Source of the DNA: Diphasiastrum complanatum
Lineage: Eukaryota > Streptophyta > Lycopodiopsida > Lycopodiales > Lycopodiaceae
Reading direction: 5' to 3'
NCBI GenBank assembly: GCA_029204225.1
Contig: CM055092.1
Location: 98,960,912-99,024,911 of the forward strand
Length of the DNA stretch: 64,000 nucleotides
Position 1 is the stretch's first letter. Each line of letters begins with the position of its first letter. A program made the translations under genes and the position numbers. Under the pieces are notes generated by a model. It had not been told where the DNA came from, made no database searches, and saw nothing but the letters and a program-made list of their open reading frames with translations. Of the stretch, positions 22,641 through 33,230 are shown piece by piece.

Positions 22641-23535
22641 GTATTCATGGCCTCTTCCAAATCCATCGGGGAGAATTTGAACAAGTTTTCACAAACGAGT
22701 CAGTGAGAGTACTTTACAGTTTAAGACCCTCTACAAGAGTTCCCAGGTCCCAAAATGAGCCAAAATGAAGCCAAAACCCTCACAAACAATAATTTCTTCA
22801 AGTCTTTGTGGCAACTAACTCTCGTTGGACCTCTTGTAGCTAAATTTCACTGAGATAAGCTCACACACGAGTTTGCGAGAGTTCATCTTGGTCTAGTAAG
22901 CTGTAAAGTGGTTCCAAGTGCTGAAAAAAGTAGAAAATCATCCAAAAAAGAGAACCCTCGCACAAGTAACTCTCGTTGCAAGGTCCAATAAGTTCAAAAA
23001 GGCTTTTTTCATCAGTGATCAAGTATGTGAGATTTAGTATTAAGTATGGATAAGTTTGTAAGCTAAAAAATTCCCAAAAACATCATCAGACATAAATAAA
23101 ATTTAGATCTATGAGAGTTAACCTTTGCCGCCTTCTACAGAGCCAGATCTAGATTCAGTTAAGAGGGTTTAGGGTTAGTTAAGAGAGTTAGATTTCAGCA
23201 GATCACAAAATATCAGAGTTTTTTACTATAATATAGTGCAAAGAACTCTCGCATAGCCAATCTCGCACGTCATTGAATAACCTTCATAGATATGATCAAT
23301 TGAAAAGAGGCTAAAATTGCACTAATAGCCATCAAAACTGATCAGAATCTTACATATCCAGATTGCTTTCCCTGCATGCGTCAAGATCTAATAACCAATA
23401 TCCAGTAACCCTGGACTTCTCTGATGAATGAATATGAGATCAAGATGATCAGTACCCAGAAAAGTAGGAAATCAAGTACCAAACTTTTCCCGAGTTGCAG
23501 CCACACAAATGAAAGCAGAAGTAGGACCAACAGTA
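22641..23535. other. Gypsy-like leader region
   Basis: Non-coding. Several copies of phrases with 'aactctcg' and 'gagagtt' and the words 'gatctagattcag' recall the leader of the other gypsy element (13,420-13,800). It precedes a gypsy gag start at 23,536. No primer-binding site found. Confidence 0.4.
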
Positions 23536-23725
23536 ATGGACCCAATAGATCAACCCGTACCTATTGTATCCTTGCAAGTAGTTTGGAGGTCACCTTTTCT
23601 CGAAATGCCAAGATACAATGGATCAACAGATCTTATCAGGTTTCTCCAGATCTACGAACAAGCGTGCAAGATTTATGGGGAATAGACTCCTGAGAAAAAA
23701 TTAAAGTTGTTCCCAGAAGAAATAC
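23536..23725 (+). pseudogene. Gypsy gag fragment in the spacer
   Basis: Starts MDPIDQPVPIV and contains LEMPRYNGSTDLIRFLQIYE, closely parallel to DLPKYNGLIDLVRFLQIYS of the gypsy at 40,288. A TAG at 23,683-23,685 interrupts it, then TPEKKLKLFPEE continues. At about 23,725 the sequence changes to an unrelated long frame, so the rest of gag and all of pol are missing. Confidence 0.75.
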
Positions 23726-23848
23726 CCTCAGCCACACAAATTTGGCCCTTACCCTCTAACACTATGATTCAAGGACATGGCTTCAAACAGTCGGCCCACT
23801 TCTTGAGGCAACGGGCTTTTCTCGGCGCTTTTCCATTCTGAGATTAAC

Positions 23849-26785
23849 ATGGGCCTCACCCTTCACACTTACACCACCTGGGACGCATCAAAGTTGCGTT
23901 TCCACTTCTTGCACCAAGGTACCACCTCGTACAAGGTTAGGATTAACGCGGACTCGATGGTCACCATTGGCATTATGTCCGGTGACCGTCAGCCCATGTC
24001 CCATCGTCAGGCAAAAAGCCTAATCAAACCTGTCATTGCCAAGACTGCACCAGAGATCCCCATCCAAACTAACAACGGTTACCTGATAGAGGCTACCACT
24101 GAACCAATCAAATAGGTGGTTGCGCATCTGTTGAACAACTTTCTAGTTTTGGAAGGACAGAATCTAGTCCACGCTGTTGAGTCAGATAGTGGAATCCTTT
24201 CTGGCATTCTCTGGCCCCATGGTTGTGCCATACGACTGGCATGCCTTCCTCATTCATGAACTAACCATTTCCATCAAACCCAACAATCGTGAGCATATCA
24301 CAGCAAGTCCCCTGTTGCGTAATTTTGCCTGCGCACTTATCAAGGCAAAAGTGCGCGGTTTTTGTTGCTCAAGCCTTCTATCTTCCATCGTGCTGCACAC
24401 TAACCTTTATCTGCCATCTGCCACATCCACATCATCCCAACCTGCAGTCACTGACACAACGACCAGCAAAAGAATGCGTGTCACTACCCCTTCCTCCTCA
24501 CCTCCCACCTACCACCAGACGATGTACCATAGCCACATCAGTAACCACTCCATCAACCACCGCCACTTCTTCTTCTGTACAACCTCCTCCTCTTGTCTCT
24601 GTTGTTACTACTCCTCTTTCTGTTCCATCCACGACTACTTCTATTTCCATTCCCGCTTCCTCTGTTGATACCACTTCCATTTTTGTTCCATTATCCACTA
24701 CCCCTTCCGTCATTATCGCATCCTCTATTGCTCCTGTAGCCACCATTGCTCCTCTCCAGTTTAATCCCTTTGATTCTCAGTTGTCTCTGGACACTCTGGC
24801 ATGAATGCAAGTCAACTTTTCACCCCCATGTCAGACCATTTCTGCTCCATCCTCACCTTCCATGCTCCACACCACACTTTAGTTCCTCTCTGTTGCTCCC
24901 ATCCTCTCGTTTGGACAAACAGTCCCCACTCCCGTTTCCACTGCTTTTTCTCTCACACCACTTGTTTTGCCACCAGAGGTTGCCAAGGGCAACCAACCGT
25001 TGCCTGATGACGCATTTGTTCAAACAATTTTCATACCATCGCTAGATCGAACAGATCCCACCGCCCTTGATGACAAGAGGTCCCCTGAGAACCTGATTGA
25101 AGAAAACGACAACGGTGTTCCACAAGTCGTCGGGGCTGCTACCACACAAGCCCCTATTAGTGCCAGCATACCGGTTATTCCAACAGACTTAATGACAACG
25201 TACCAAACCTTGGGGACATACATCTTGGAGGTGGTAGTAGCTAAGGCCATTTTCGACAGCCGGGTACTCCACCTGGCGACAAGCAACACCCAGCTACGAG
25301 CAGAACTCGCAAAGCTGTAGCAAGAGCTTATTGTAACTCAACGACATGAACAAGAAAGGAACCGGGAGATCGCCAAGTTGAAGCAGCAGGAGGATGGCCT
25401 CAACCTATATATCCAAAGCCTATCCAAAGTGTTGACAAAGGCCTCCACGAAGGTGCGGGAACTTCAATCAGAAGCGTCCCAACTGCTGGCTCCCCTCCAG
25501 GCGCAACTACAAATTTATGAAGAAGTAAAAAAATCTGCCTAGGGTTGGAAGTGAAAGCCTTACAAAGTGAACTACTCGTCTGGCTAGCTCAACCTCCACC
25601 AGACTCAATGCCGCTCTCTCAAGAAGAGATGAATCTCTCCAGGCGTCAGGTACAGGTATATAGCCAAATGTTAAACAGCTACCAGGCAGACTTCGACAAG
25701 TACCAGACAAGCGCAACTCAAGAGCTTGCCCAGGCCAAACAAGCCCTCAAGGCTTGCCAGTAGTATATGGAGAAGAAGACCCAACTCACCCCAATGGTGA
25801 TGCCAACGCCACTTGTTTTTTATGCCGCATAGATAATCACGAGCCAGGACCAAGGCCAACAAGCAGCAGGGGGATTCAGTCAAGATCAAGGGTCCGAAGG
25901 CCAAGACCAAGGCCCATCTGATACGGGTGCTGAGACGTGAGACCAACGCCAAGACGCAGGTCCAAGCCAAAGCCAAGAGGAAGGACAGGCCTCATTATCA
26001 AGAGGTTCGCGCACCATATCTACCACCCAGGCCTTCCCAAGACCTAAGTCTGTGGAAGAGAAAACAAACGAATTTCTAGCTAAGTATCCCCACGAGTAAT
26101 CCAAAGGCGGCTGGCAGATATCATTTTTAGCTCAGACAATAAATGCGAACGAGCTGCAAGCACTACCCGCCCTCCAACCACAACCAGAGTGGCGTCAGCA
26201 GCTCTCTGAAAGAGACCCAACGGCCATTAGGGCCTCTGTGACAAGTCGGTGAACGCGCACTTCATGTCCTGCACACGACAATCCAAATGGGCGAAATGCG
26301 GCACCCCTCTAGACAAGCTCACAATTAAAAATTTCAATTGGCCACAAATTCCATCAGAGCATGTTTGGGATACAGATGTAGATGCCCAAAGGGATCTCAC
26401 CATATTTGCCAATAAATATTTCAACTGTCCTAATCCAACAGTCTGCGCGGCAGCCACTTATGCCCGGGACTTAGAACATTTAATGGGGATTGAAACCAAA
26501 TGGGACAATTTTCTCCCCCCCCATATTCTTTGATCCTAATAAGGCGCTCGCCTCCGACAAAGTCAAAGTTCAGCTGCCAGTCCTTTGAGTCTATTACTGA
26601 GCTGCATTCCTTGGTGATCCCTGGACGCGCAGATTCCAAGCGTGGATCGACCAAGACTGACTGACAGACGTCCACAAGTCCCTTCAATTGCCCAAGGACT
26701 TGAAGAAACTGGACCGCATCAATTTCATGGAAGACGTTACAGGCTACCTGATCCACCAAACACGGGCCAAGAAGACTCTTTACTG
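23849..26785 (+). pseudogene. Long decayed ORF: S/T-rich region then coiled coil, possibly a 3' retrotransposon ORF
   Basis: Family not recognised. On the plus strand a coding trail of about 950 codons runs with several stops and frame changes: 23,849-24,115; an S/T-rich part at 24,289-24,804 (frames shift); 24,967-25,320; then through stops at 25,318 and 25,540 to 25,763. Residues from about 25,230 to 25,760 form a clear coiled coil (QLRAELAKL, REIAKLKQQ, VRELQSEASQLLAPLQAQLQ). After a glutamine/glycine/serine-rich part, the frames at 26,249-26,533 (FANKYFNCPNPTVCAAATYA) and 26,560-26,785 end it. A candidate LTR starts 48 bases later. The position after a gag fragment and before an LTR fits an additional 3' ORF of a gypsy element. 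That is inference. Confidence 0.5.
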
Positions 26786-26832
26786 AACCGGCAGAGTGTC
26801 GAGGGATCGGCACTACTTCAGGTCGTGAAACC

Positions 26833-27638
26833 TGTTGGGGGTATTCCCGATGAATTGTATATAAATAAAATCAACCAATAAAATGTGTTGCGAGGGCATG
26901 GCATCCTACGCGTATAAGCCCATGGCTCAATGAGCACGCAAGCTTAAGATGTAAATAAAATAAAATAGACTTGGGCCTTTGTAATTAAAATAAAACTCGA
27001 GGCCCAAAGTCAATTTCAAACTTAGAGTTTACGTTTTCCAGAGCTGCATCCAATTTTGGACTCACATGAATCTTGTGATTTCCAATGTACTTTTTGTGGA
27101 CCCTTGGATCAAGTTGGGTCCAAGATGAATGGATAGGATCAATGTAAATATTAGCCAATAGGATTGTGGGACAAGGGCCTTTCCCATTTTATTAAAAGAC
27201 ACCATTTGTACTCTATTTCCATGCTTAATGAGGAGGAGGAAACTCTACCACTTTTTGGAGAGAAGCATCCTCATTTGCTATTCACTACTTGCTAATGCAT
27301 TTGATTGTGTTTTCTATTTCTATCTATTTTCATGTTATTGGTTGTCTTAGTTAATGTTTCTCCATTAGCAAGCATAAGGAGTATTTGAGCTAACCTCCAC
27401 TCTCACCCTCTATCTCTCTCTTTCTCTCTTCTCTTCTCTCAATCTCTTCTAATCTTCTCTTTCCTTTCACCTACAATCATGATGAAGGTAGTTTAGGGGA
27501 GTAGATTTAGTGGAAGTAGTGTTAGTGGTGGTAGAGTTAGATAAAAAGTAGGAAACTAACTAAAAGTAGAATCTATGCATAGTTAGGTGCCTATCCAGTG
27601 AACTAACCCTTGTTGACAGGCGGGAGGCTACTACTACA
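26833..27638 (+). repeat. Candidate 3' LTR
   Basis: Begins TGTTGGGGGTATTCCCG and could end CTACTACTACA at 27,638, matching the TG...CA rule, about 806 bases. It holds TATATAAATAAAA near 26,857, a possible TATA box near 27,197, and a CT-rich tract at about 27,396-27,475. No second copy exists in the window to prove the ends. Confidence 0.35.
27396..27475. repeat. CT-rich microsatellite-like tract
   Basis: Runs of CTCT and TCTC over about 80 bases on the plus strand. Simple sequence with no coding meaning. Confidence 0.7.
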
Positions 27639-28356
27639 TCGGATTGAAGACCCTATATCGAAATTTTCGATATCTTTCAAGTCAAGCAGCTCTATCTGAC
27701 ATGCATTAGGGATGGAGATAGAAATGTCAGTTTGCATTAACTTGTTTGGTAATCCTTGACAATGGTGCCAAAAATTGATATATGTCATCAGACATTTTGT
27801 AAGCAGCCAGTACACTTTTAGAAAAGGTGTGTAGAGAAATGAGTGCTAAACTACATTCTTCAGTTATCAAACCGAATGTAAAGCATTCTGCAAATGAAAT
27901 GTTATCAGAATAGCTCAAAGGAATTACACTCTGACTGATTAAGTTGTCTGCAAGGATCTGTGATTTGTTCCATGCAGGCGCATACGAACAGGCAAAATGT
28001 TAATCTTATTCTTAAACCAATGTGAAAGTCCTTAACAACTAAAGTCCAATTATGGTTAAAGAACTCAAGTAATTTGCAAATATGTTAGAAACATTTATCT
28101 TTGTTACTAAGATGAATACAGATCAATAACTCGGTTCCTCAATCAAGGACTATCATTTCACAACATACATACTTTTCTATTAGAAATTGTGGAAAATTGC
28201 ACCAAGAGTATGTTTACTCGAATGCCGAACACAAAGTATTCACTCATACGGGCAAAGCGATTTTAAGATAGTACTTTAAATCAACTTTTCAGGAGGTCAT
28301 GACCTAAGTATAAATTGTCATTTTTGATTAAGTATACAAATATGTGATATCACACC
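27639..28356. other. Unassigned DNA in the spacer
   Basis: AT-rich. Short frames of 60-70 codons on the minus strand (27,603-27,918) have no recognisable content. It borders the CACTA fragment that follows and may be its downstream or intronic part. Confidence 0.35.
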
Positions 28357-29455
28357 TCAGGCCTTTCTCTTTGTCTTACAAAGCCTTTCAATGTTTTCAT
28401 GAATCGTTCCAAGAAAAACATCCAACGACTATGGATAGTGCCTGAATTAAAAAAATAAATCAATGTTAATGCGAGAACATGGGAATTACCACAATAACAA
28501 TAGTCTAGCATGGACTAAGAATAGGTAATTGACGCAAGTATATGATGTACTTGCAATGCCCACCGCAACTACCAAATGCACAATGAGATGCATTTTGAAT
28601 GGTGAGAATGGATGTGGAAAAGTGATTCTCGATCAAACACATTGCCTCGATGGAGCTTTGTCTTGTTGTCTCAATGGATGTCAGCGGTATCTCTTTGGAT
28701 GAAATGTATCTTCATAAGAAAGAGAAACAACAATGACATATGTGTTAGTAAGATCATCATCTTGAATCACCCCAAGAAAAAATGCACAATGAGATGCATT
28801 TTGAATGGTGAGATTGGATGTGGAAAAGTGCTTCGCACGCTGCCTCGATGGAGCTTTGTCTCGTTGCCTCAATGTATGCCAGTGGTATCTCTTTGGATGA
28901 AATGTATCTTCATAAGAAAGAGAAACAACAATGACATATGTGTTAGTAAGATCATCATCTTGAATCACCCCAAGAAAAAATGATGTGAATCGCATGCGCA
29001 TTCACCGTACCTCACCAAACCACTGATTTTGTAGATTGCACTCCTTAACTCCTCTATCAAGAACCCTCTCAACACCAAGGGAAGCACAAACTGCATGCAC
29101 AAAAACAATTTGGTCATCGAGATACATATATGCACAATGAGATCATCATGAAATCACAAGACATGCTATAAAATGTGATTGACAATGTAAAGATGGATGA
29201 AATGTCAAAATACATGCCATGCCAACCAGTCAAAATTTATGTCAGTCATGAGACTTTAGTCCACTTAGCTTGTTGTCCCTTGTGAGGACACCCTTTATAC
29301 ATCGCATGTGTCATGTTGGAGTTTGAAAAGAAGCTATTGCCCTCTTTACAATCGTCTCTCCTCGAGAAGATCCATGGGGCCTTTGGTAGGACAATGAAAG
29401 TCCCCACCATTTGTGGCCATAAACTAGCCATCTTTGCCACTTCTTTTAAATCATC
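28357..29455 (-). pseudogene. CACTA (En/Spm) transposase fragments in the spacer
   Basis: Two islands of CACTA TNPD-like transposase on the minus strand. Near 29,440-29,246 the reading gives KAPWIFSRRDDCKEG... and CPHKGQQAKWTKVS, a variant of the block that precedes DUF4218. Near 28,450-28,357 it gives SRWMFFLERFMKTLKGFVRQ then RERPEV and a stop, the RWM..ER....LK.FVRN.ARPEG signature of DUF4218. Between them lie non-coding DNA and a tandem duplication. The fragment ends exactly where the right inverted-repeat arm begins. Confidence 0.65.
28577..28980. repeat. Two-copy tandem duplication, about 206 bp
   Basis: Units begin TGCACAATGAGATGCATTTT at 28,577 and 28,783. The second unit is about 8 bases shorter because of a change around 28,830. 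Otherwise the copies are nearly identical, so the duplication is recent. It lies within the CACTA fragment. Confidence 0.9.
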
Positions 29456-29459
29456 TCGT

Positions 29460-29785
29460 ACTTTAGGCCTTTTTGCGGGACTTTTATGTCCTAGGGCCTA
29501 AATGTCAAGTTAGTAAATAAAGTTGGGTTTCCCTCCAATTTTGGATAGTTCCCACTCTTTTTTAAATTTGAATAATTAGGGAGCTAGAAATGGACCAATA
29601 GGATTATGAGGCCAAGGTTCTCCTCTCTTTTATAAGAAGGTACCAACTCGAGTTATCTTTATTGTGCATCTTAGTGTTAATGATTGTAGTGTTAATGCTT
29701 AGGGTTAATGGATGTTAGAGTTAGATGTGGATCTTCCATTCATGCTAAAATTTGAAATATGCTATCGCTCTCTTGGGATTCATAT
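29460..29785 (+). repeat. Truncated gypsy LTR at inner edge of right arm
   Basis: Matches the gypsy LTR at 38,545-39,010 in direct orientation and the left-arm LTR at 17,455-17,778 in inverse. The first roughly 115 bases of the LTR, present on the left to 17,894, are missing here; CACTA sequence abuts instead. This is the inner breakpoint of the inverted repeat. Confidence 0.75.
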
Positions 29786-30582
29786 GCTGACACTCATATA
29801 GTAGATACAAATTGTTGTGATACACCTATGGAGTCAAATGTAAAGCTAACTATAAGAGGTAATGAAAGATCCTTCGAGGACATTACTCTCTATAGAAAGC
29901 TAGTTGGTTCACTTATACATCTAACCATCACAAGACTAGATATAAGCTATTTTCTTGGTAGATCAAGCCAATTTATGTAAGATCCTAGTGAAGAGCATTC
30001 GAAGCTAGAGAAAAGAGTTTTGAGATACATCATGGGCACTCGAGATTTTGGCATATTGTATGAGGGATCATCACCAAACTTGAATGGTTTTTCAGATTTA
30101 GACTTTGCTAGAGATCAAATGGATAGAAAATCCACAAGTGCACATTGTATTTTCATAGGTGATGGAGCTATATCATGGATGTTGAAGAAACAAGCCACTC
30201 TCTCATTGTCATCTAGTGAGGCCAATTACAAAGTTCTTACTCATTACACAAAGGAGATATATGGATCAAGAGGATGATAAAGGATCTTAACTTGTTGGAA
30301 TTTTAAGAGAGCCCAATCATCTTTTGTGACAACCTTTCAGCCCAAAAGTTGACAAACAATCCTATCTTTCATACTAGGAGCAAGCATATTGAGGTGGCAT
30401 ATCACTTTGCGAGAGAACAAGCCATGGCAAAGGAGGTGGAGCTTCAACATGTGTCTTCAATGGAATGTGTAGCTGATATCTTCACCAAAGCACTTGGAAA
30501 AGACATGTTTACCTTTAAAGCGGAGGACTTCACTTGGAGTATTGTCAAAGTCTATTCTAAACTAGTTGAAGAGGGACTGTGA
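29786..30582 (+). pseudogene. Copia E 3' end: reverse transcriptase tail and RNase H (right copy)
   Basis: Copia polyprotein C-terminus: TPMESNVKLTIRGNERSFED, ITRLDISYFLGRSSQFM, LRYIMGTRDFGILYEG, then RNase H (SDLDFARDQMDRKSTSAHCI, SSSEANYKVLTHYTKE, DNLSAQKLTNNPIFHTRSKH). It has a stop at about 29,980, a frameshift near 30,275 and another stop. The last residues are VEEGL followed by TGA at 30,580-30,582, which lies inside the LTR start (TGTGA at 30,578). Most of the element upstream is missing; it is fused to a gypsy LTR at 29,786. Confidence 0.85.
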
Positions 30583-30740
30583 GAAACTATTAACCAGTTT
30601 GATCTATTTTGGTCTATGTGGATTAGTTGGAAATTTCAGCCAATATGCATTTTATACTTAGAGATAAACTTTATGAAGTTATTTTTAGCCAAAATACATG
30701 TGAAATTACCACTTTTAGAAAGTGAGAGAAAGTAGAAAGT
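30568..30740 (+). repeat. Copia E polypurine tract and LTR start
   Basis: Purine tract GAAGAGGGAC at 30,568-30,577 followed by TGTGAGAAAC at 30,578. The sequence past this point parallels the copia A LTR at its start and is shared with 16,500-16,668 on the left. The LTR end is not clear. Confidence 0.65.
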
Positions 30741-30755
30741 CGAATTAGGACACAT

Positions 30756-31283
30756 TCAAATGTGAATGTTAGATATATTGAATCTAGTGATCTTTCCATT
30801 TACTTGATGTTCGTCTAGTTTATAGAATCGAATAATATATTTTAGAACATTTTCAATATCAAGATAAATATTATTGCAATCGTTGTAATTGCACTCACTA
30901 TATTCTGATTTGTATAATTCAGCTATATGAAGTGGTTGCCCAACTACTTTGAACATTCTGTCATTATAATAATTTCTTGCTAATCTTATCTGATATGGAC
31001 GAGGAGGATAAATTTTCTTCACCATCACTTGAGAAAACACTTTTTTAACTAATCTAAAAAAAGTAGGATAAGCATTTTTGCTCATTCCAGAAACATCACA
31101 TGCACCTAGTATTACAGTTGCATCCAAGTAAGTTTCAACCTTATTCAAAACAGTCTCTACAATTTCATTTTCATTTTTAGAGACTGAGCATTTTTCATCA
31201 TTGCCTTTATTGACTTTCTTGGTAAAACATGACTTAAAGAAGATCTGATGCATGAACGATCTGACATGATCTACAAAAGACAT
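30756..31283 (-). pseudogene. Unrecognised gene-like unit, C-terminal exon (right copy)
   Basis: Open for 175 codons on the minus strand; the left copy is interrupted by a stop. Begins near DHVRSFMHQIFFKSCFTKKV and contains LARNYYNDRMFKVVGQPLHI, then EYSECNYNDCNNIYLDIENV, and ends RFNISNIHI before a stop. Part of a larger unit with 31,518-32,024 and 38,149-38,409. A plausible intron separates it from the preceding exon: donor GTATG (minus) near 31,402, acceptor TAG near 31,275. No family recognised. Confidence 0.5.
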
Positions 31284-31394
31284 ATAAAATTCAAATTATG
31301 TTTAATAATTTGATAATGCATATTATCAAATGCAATTGAAACTTCTATGATGAAAACAAATCAAATAAATTGTTTATAAGAAACAAAGAAAACA

Positions 31395-32024
31395 TACTTA
31401 AATGTTCAAATCTTTTTTTTTTTTTTACTGCCGCTATCTGAAGATAAGTCATTAATATTCTTCTTCGGTACTCTCTTTCTTTTCCTTTTCATCATTGCCT
31501 TTTCAATAACTTTTATATCAACAAACATATTTTAAACTATCAGATCGCAACTTCTCCAGGGATTCTAACATTTTTTGGTTTGATCCCCGAAGAGTAGTGA
31601 CTGTAGCATTCAACTCTGACATAGCATGCTTGAGTGCATTATTTTCAGCACTAGTGTATTGCACATTATGAAACAATTGTTGATTTCCATGTTGCAATTG
31701 TTGATTAGCAAACTGTAATTGCTTATTAAGACAAGATATGCTATGCATTTCAATATCATGCAACCTTTGACAATATCCAAGTAAGCCGTTATTTTTTTCA
31801 CATACAAATCTGAGAAGATGAGTTACGGACTTAAAATTTGGACACAAATTCATACTTGGATCATTAGGATAAATTGATCCATCCACCCACAAATCTATGT
31901 TCTTATGACTATTCATTCTCAATTCTCTAACTATTTCAACAACATTCTCTACAGCTTTCGAGTTTTTCTTAATAATTGGAGTGCATTCCATAGGAAGTGC
32001 AACATGCAAATGGAACATTGCCAT
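31395..32024 (-). pseudogene. Unrecognised gene-like unit, coiled-coil exon (right copy)
   Basis: 168 codons from 32,024 to 31,518, starting MAMFHLHVALPMEC, containing DLWVDGSIYPNDPSMNLCPN and a Q/N-rich coiled-coil-like tract. After a stop the other frame carries a basic stretch, MMKRKRKRVPKKN, like a nuclear localisation signal, then a poly-A tract of 14 (coding lysines) near 31,412-31,425 that shifts the frame relative to the left copy. Copia A1 inserted 69 bases upstream of the start, separating this exon from 38,149-38,409. Confidence 0.5.
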
Positions 32025-32087
32025 TGTTGCAAGCTACGATCCATAAATACTTCAAATTACAATAAGTCAAATTCAATAGATCTAGCA

Positions 32088-32092
32088 TATCT
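32088..32092. repeat. Target-site duplication of copia A1 (left flank)
   Basis: TATCT, repeated at 37,923-37,927. A five-base duplication is typical of copia integration. Confidence 0.93.
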
Positions 32093-32747
32093 TGTGAAAA
32101 ATACAGATCCTAAGTGGATCTAAACTCCAAGATCATTGGCTTGAATGCTTGCACTCCAAACTACATAAGCTAGGAATTGGCAACACATTCTATGCTACCT
32201 AGAATGCAAAGAACTTGATCAAAAAGCATTTACCACAAATGGAAACTTCCATAAACATCAAGTGCGGCCCAAAATAGCATTATACAGTCCATAATACATC
32301 AGCCTACCACTTTTGGAAAGCACCTAAGATCATACACAATAGCTTGAAGACAATACACACAACAATGCTCTCAATGGAGGAAGAAACAATGACAATGATC
32401 TATTGATCTCAATGAAGCATACAAAAGGTTTCTCCAACCTGTTCTCCACGACTTCCCTACTATTTATGGATGAGGAAGATGACTCTCTCTCCTCTCTCTA
32501 GAAGGTACTTGACCCTAGATATTCCCTATATAGGAAAAATAGCTAAAAATGGCTTATATGACCAAAATACATCAAAATGGTCTCATTTTGAAGGGTATGA
32601 AGTTTGACACTTCATCATACTGAAAAAATACAGTAAATAAAAACATTGTGGCCTGGTTCACACGTGCAAAACTCCAGAACCAAAACTATTTACAATTTTA
32701 GCCAATTTAGGCCTCAAACTAGCTAGGAAATGTTGACAATTTTCACA
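32093..32747 (-). repeat. Copia A1 3' LTR
   Basis: 655 bases, TG...CA in either reading (TGTGAAAA...TTTTCACA). It follows the polypurine tract on the minus strand. Its first bases (TGTGA, minus) include the stop codon of the polyprotein. Confidence 0.95.
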
Positions 32748-33230
32748 CTCCCTCTTCAACATTGGATGCTAGTTTCAACATAGTCTTTGAGCACATTCCA
32801 AGATTAGATCTATGCATTATATATAGGTCCTTTCCCAATGGTTTGGTGAAGATATCAGCCACACACTCCTTTGAAGAGACATGTTGAAGCTCCACCTCTT
32901 TGGCAATGACTTGATCTCTCACAAAATGGTGAGCAATCTCAATGTGCTTGCTCCTTGCATGAAAAACAGGATTGCTTGCCAAGCTTTGGGCTGAAAGGTT
33001 ATCACAAAGTATGATTGGAGTCTTCTCTGGTTCCAGCAAGTGAAGATCCAATAACATCCTCTTGATCCAAAGAATCTCCTTGGTGAATGTTGTTAATGCC
33101 TTGTACTCGGCTTCGGTGGAAGATAGAGAGATAGTTGGTTGCCTCTTTGATAGCCATGAGACCACTCCATCTCCAAGATAGATTGCAAAGGCACTTGTTG
33201 ACTTCCTATCCATTTGATCACCCGCAAAAT
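32743..33230 (-). pseudogene. Copia A1 RNase H tail
   Basis: Frame downstream of the 602-base deletion. It contains the copia RNase H: SDFAGDQMDRKSTSAFAIYL, SSTEAEYKALTTFTKEILWI, DNLSAQSLASNPVFHARSKH, ECVADIFTKPLGKDLY, ending NVEEGV and TGA at 32,743-32,745 inside the LTR. The deletion junction sits near 33,230 with one shared base. The frame differs from the main ORF, so it would not be translated with it. Confidence 0.88.

Noticed and set aside
24498-24746. A minus-strand valine/threonine-rich frame
   Set aside because: Complement of the S/T-rich low-complexity region on the plus strand.
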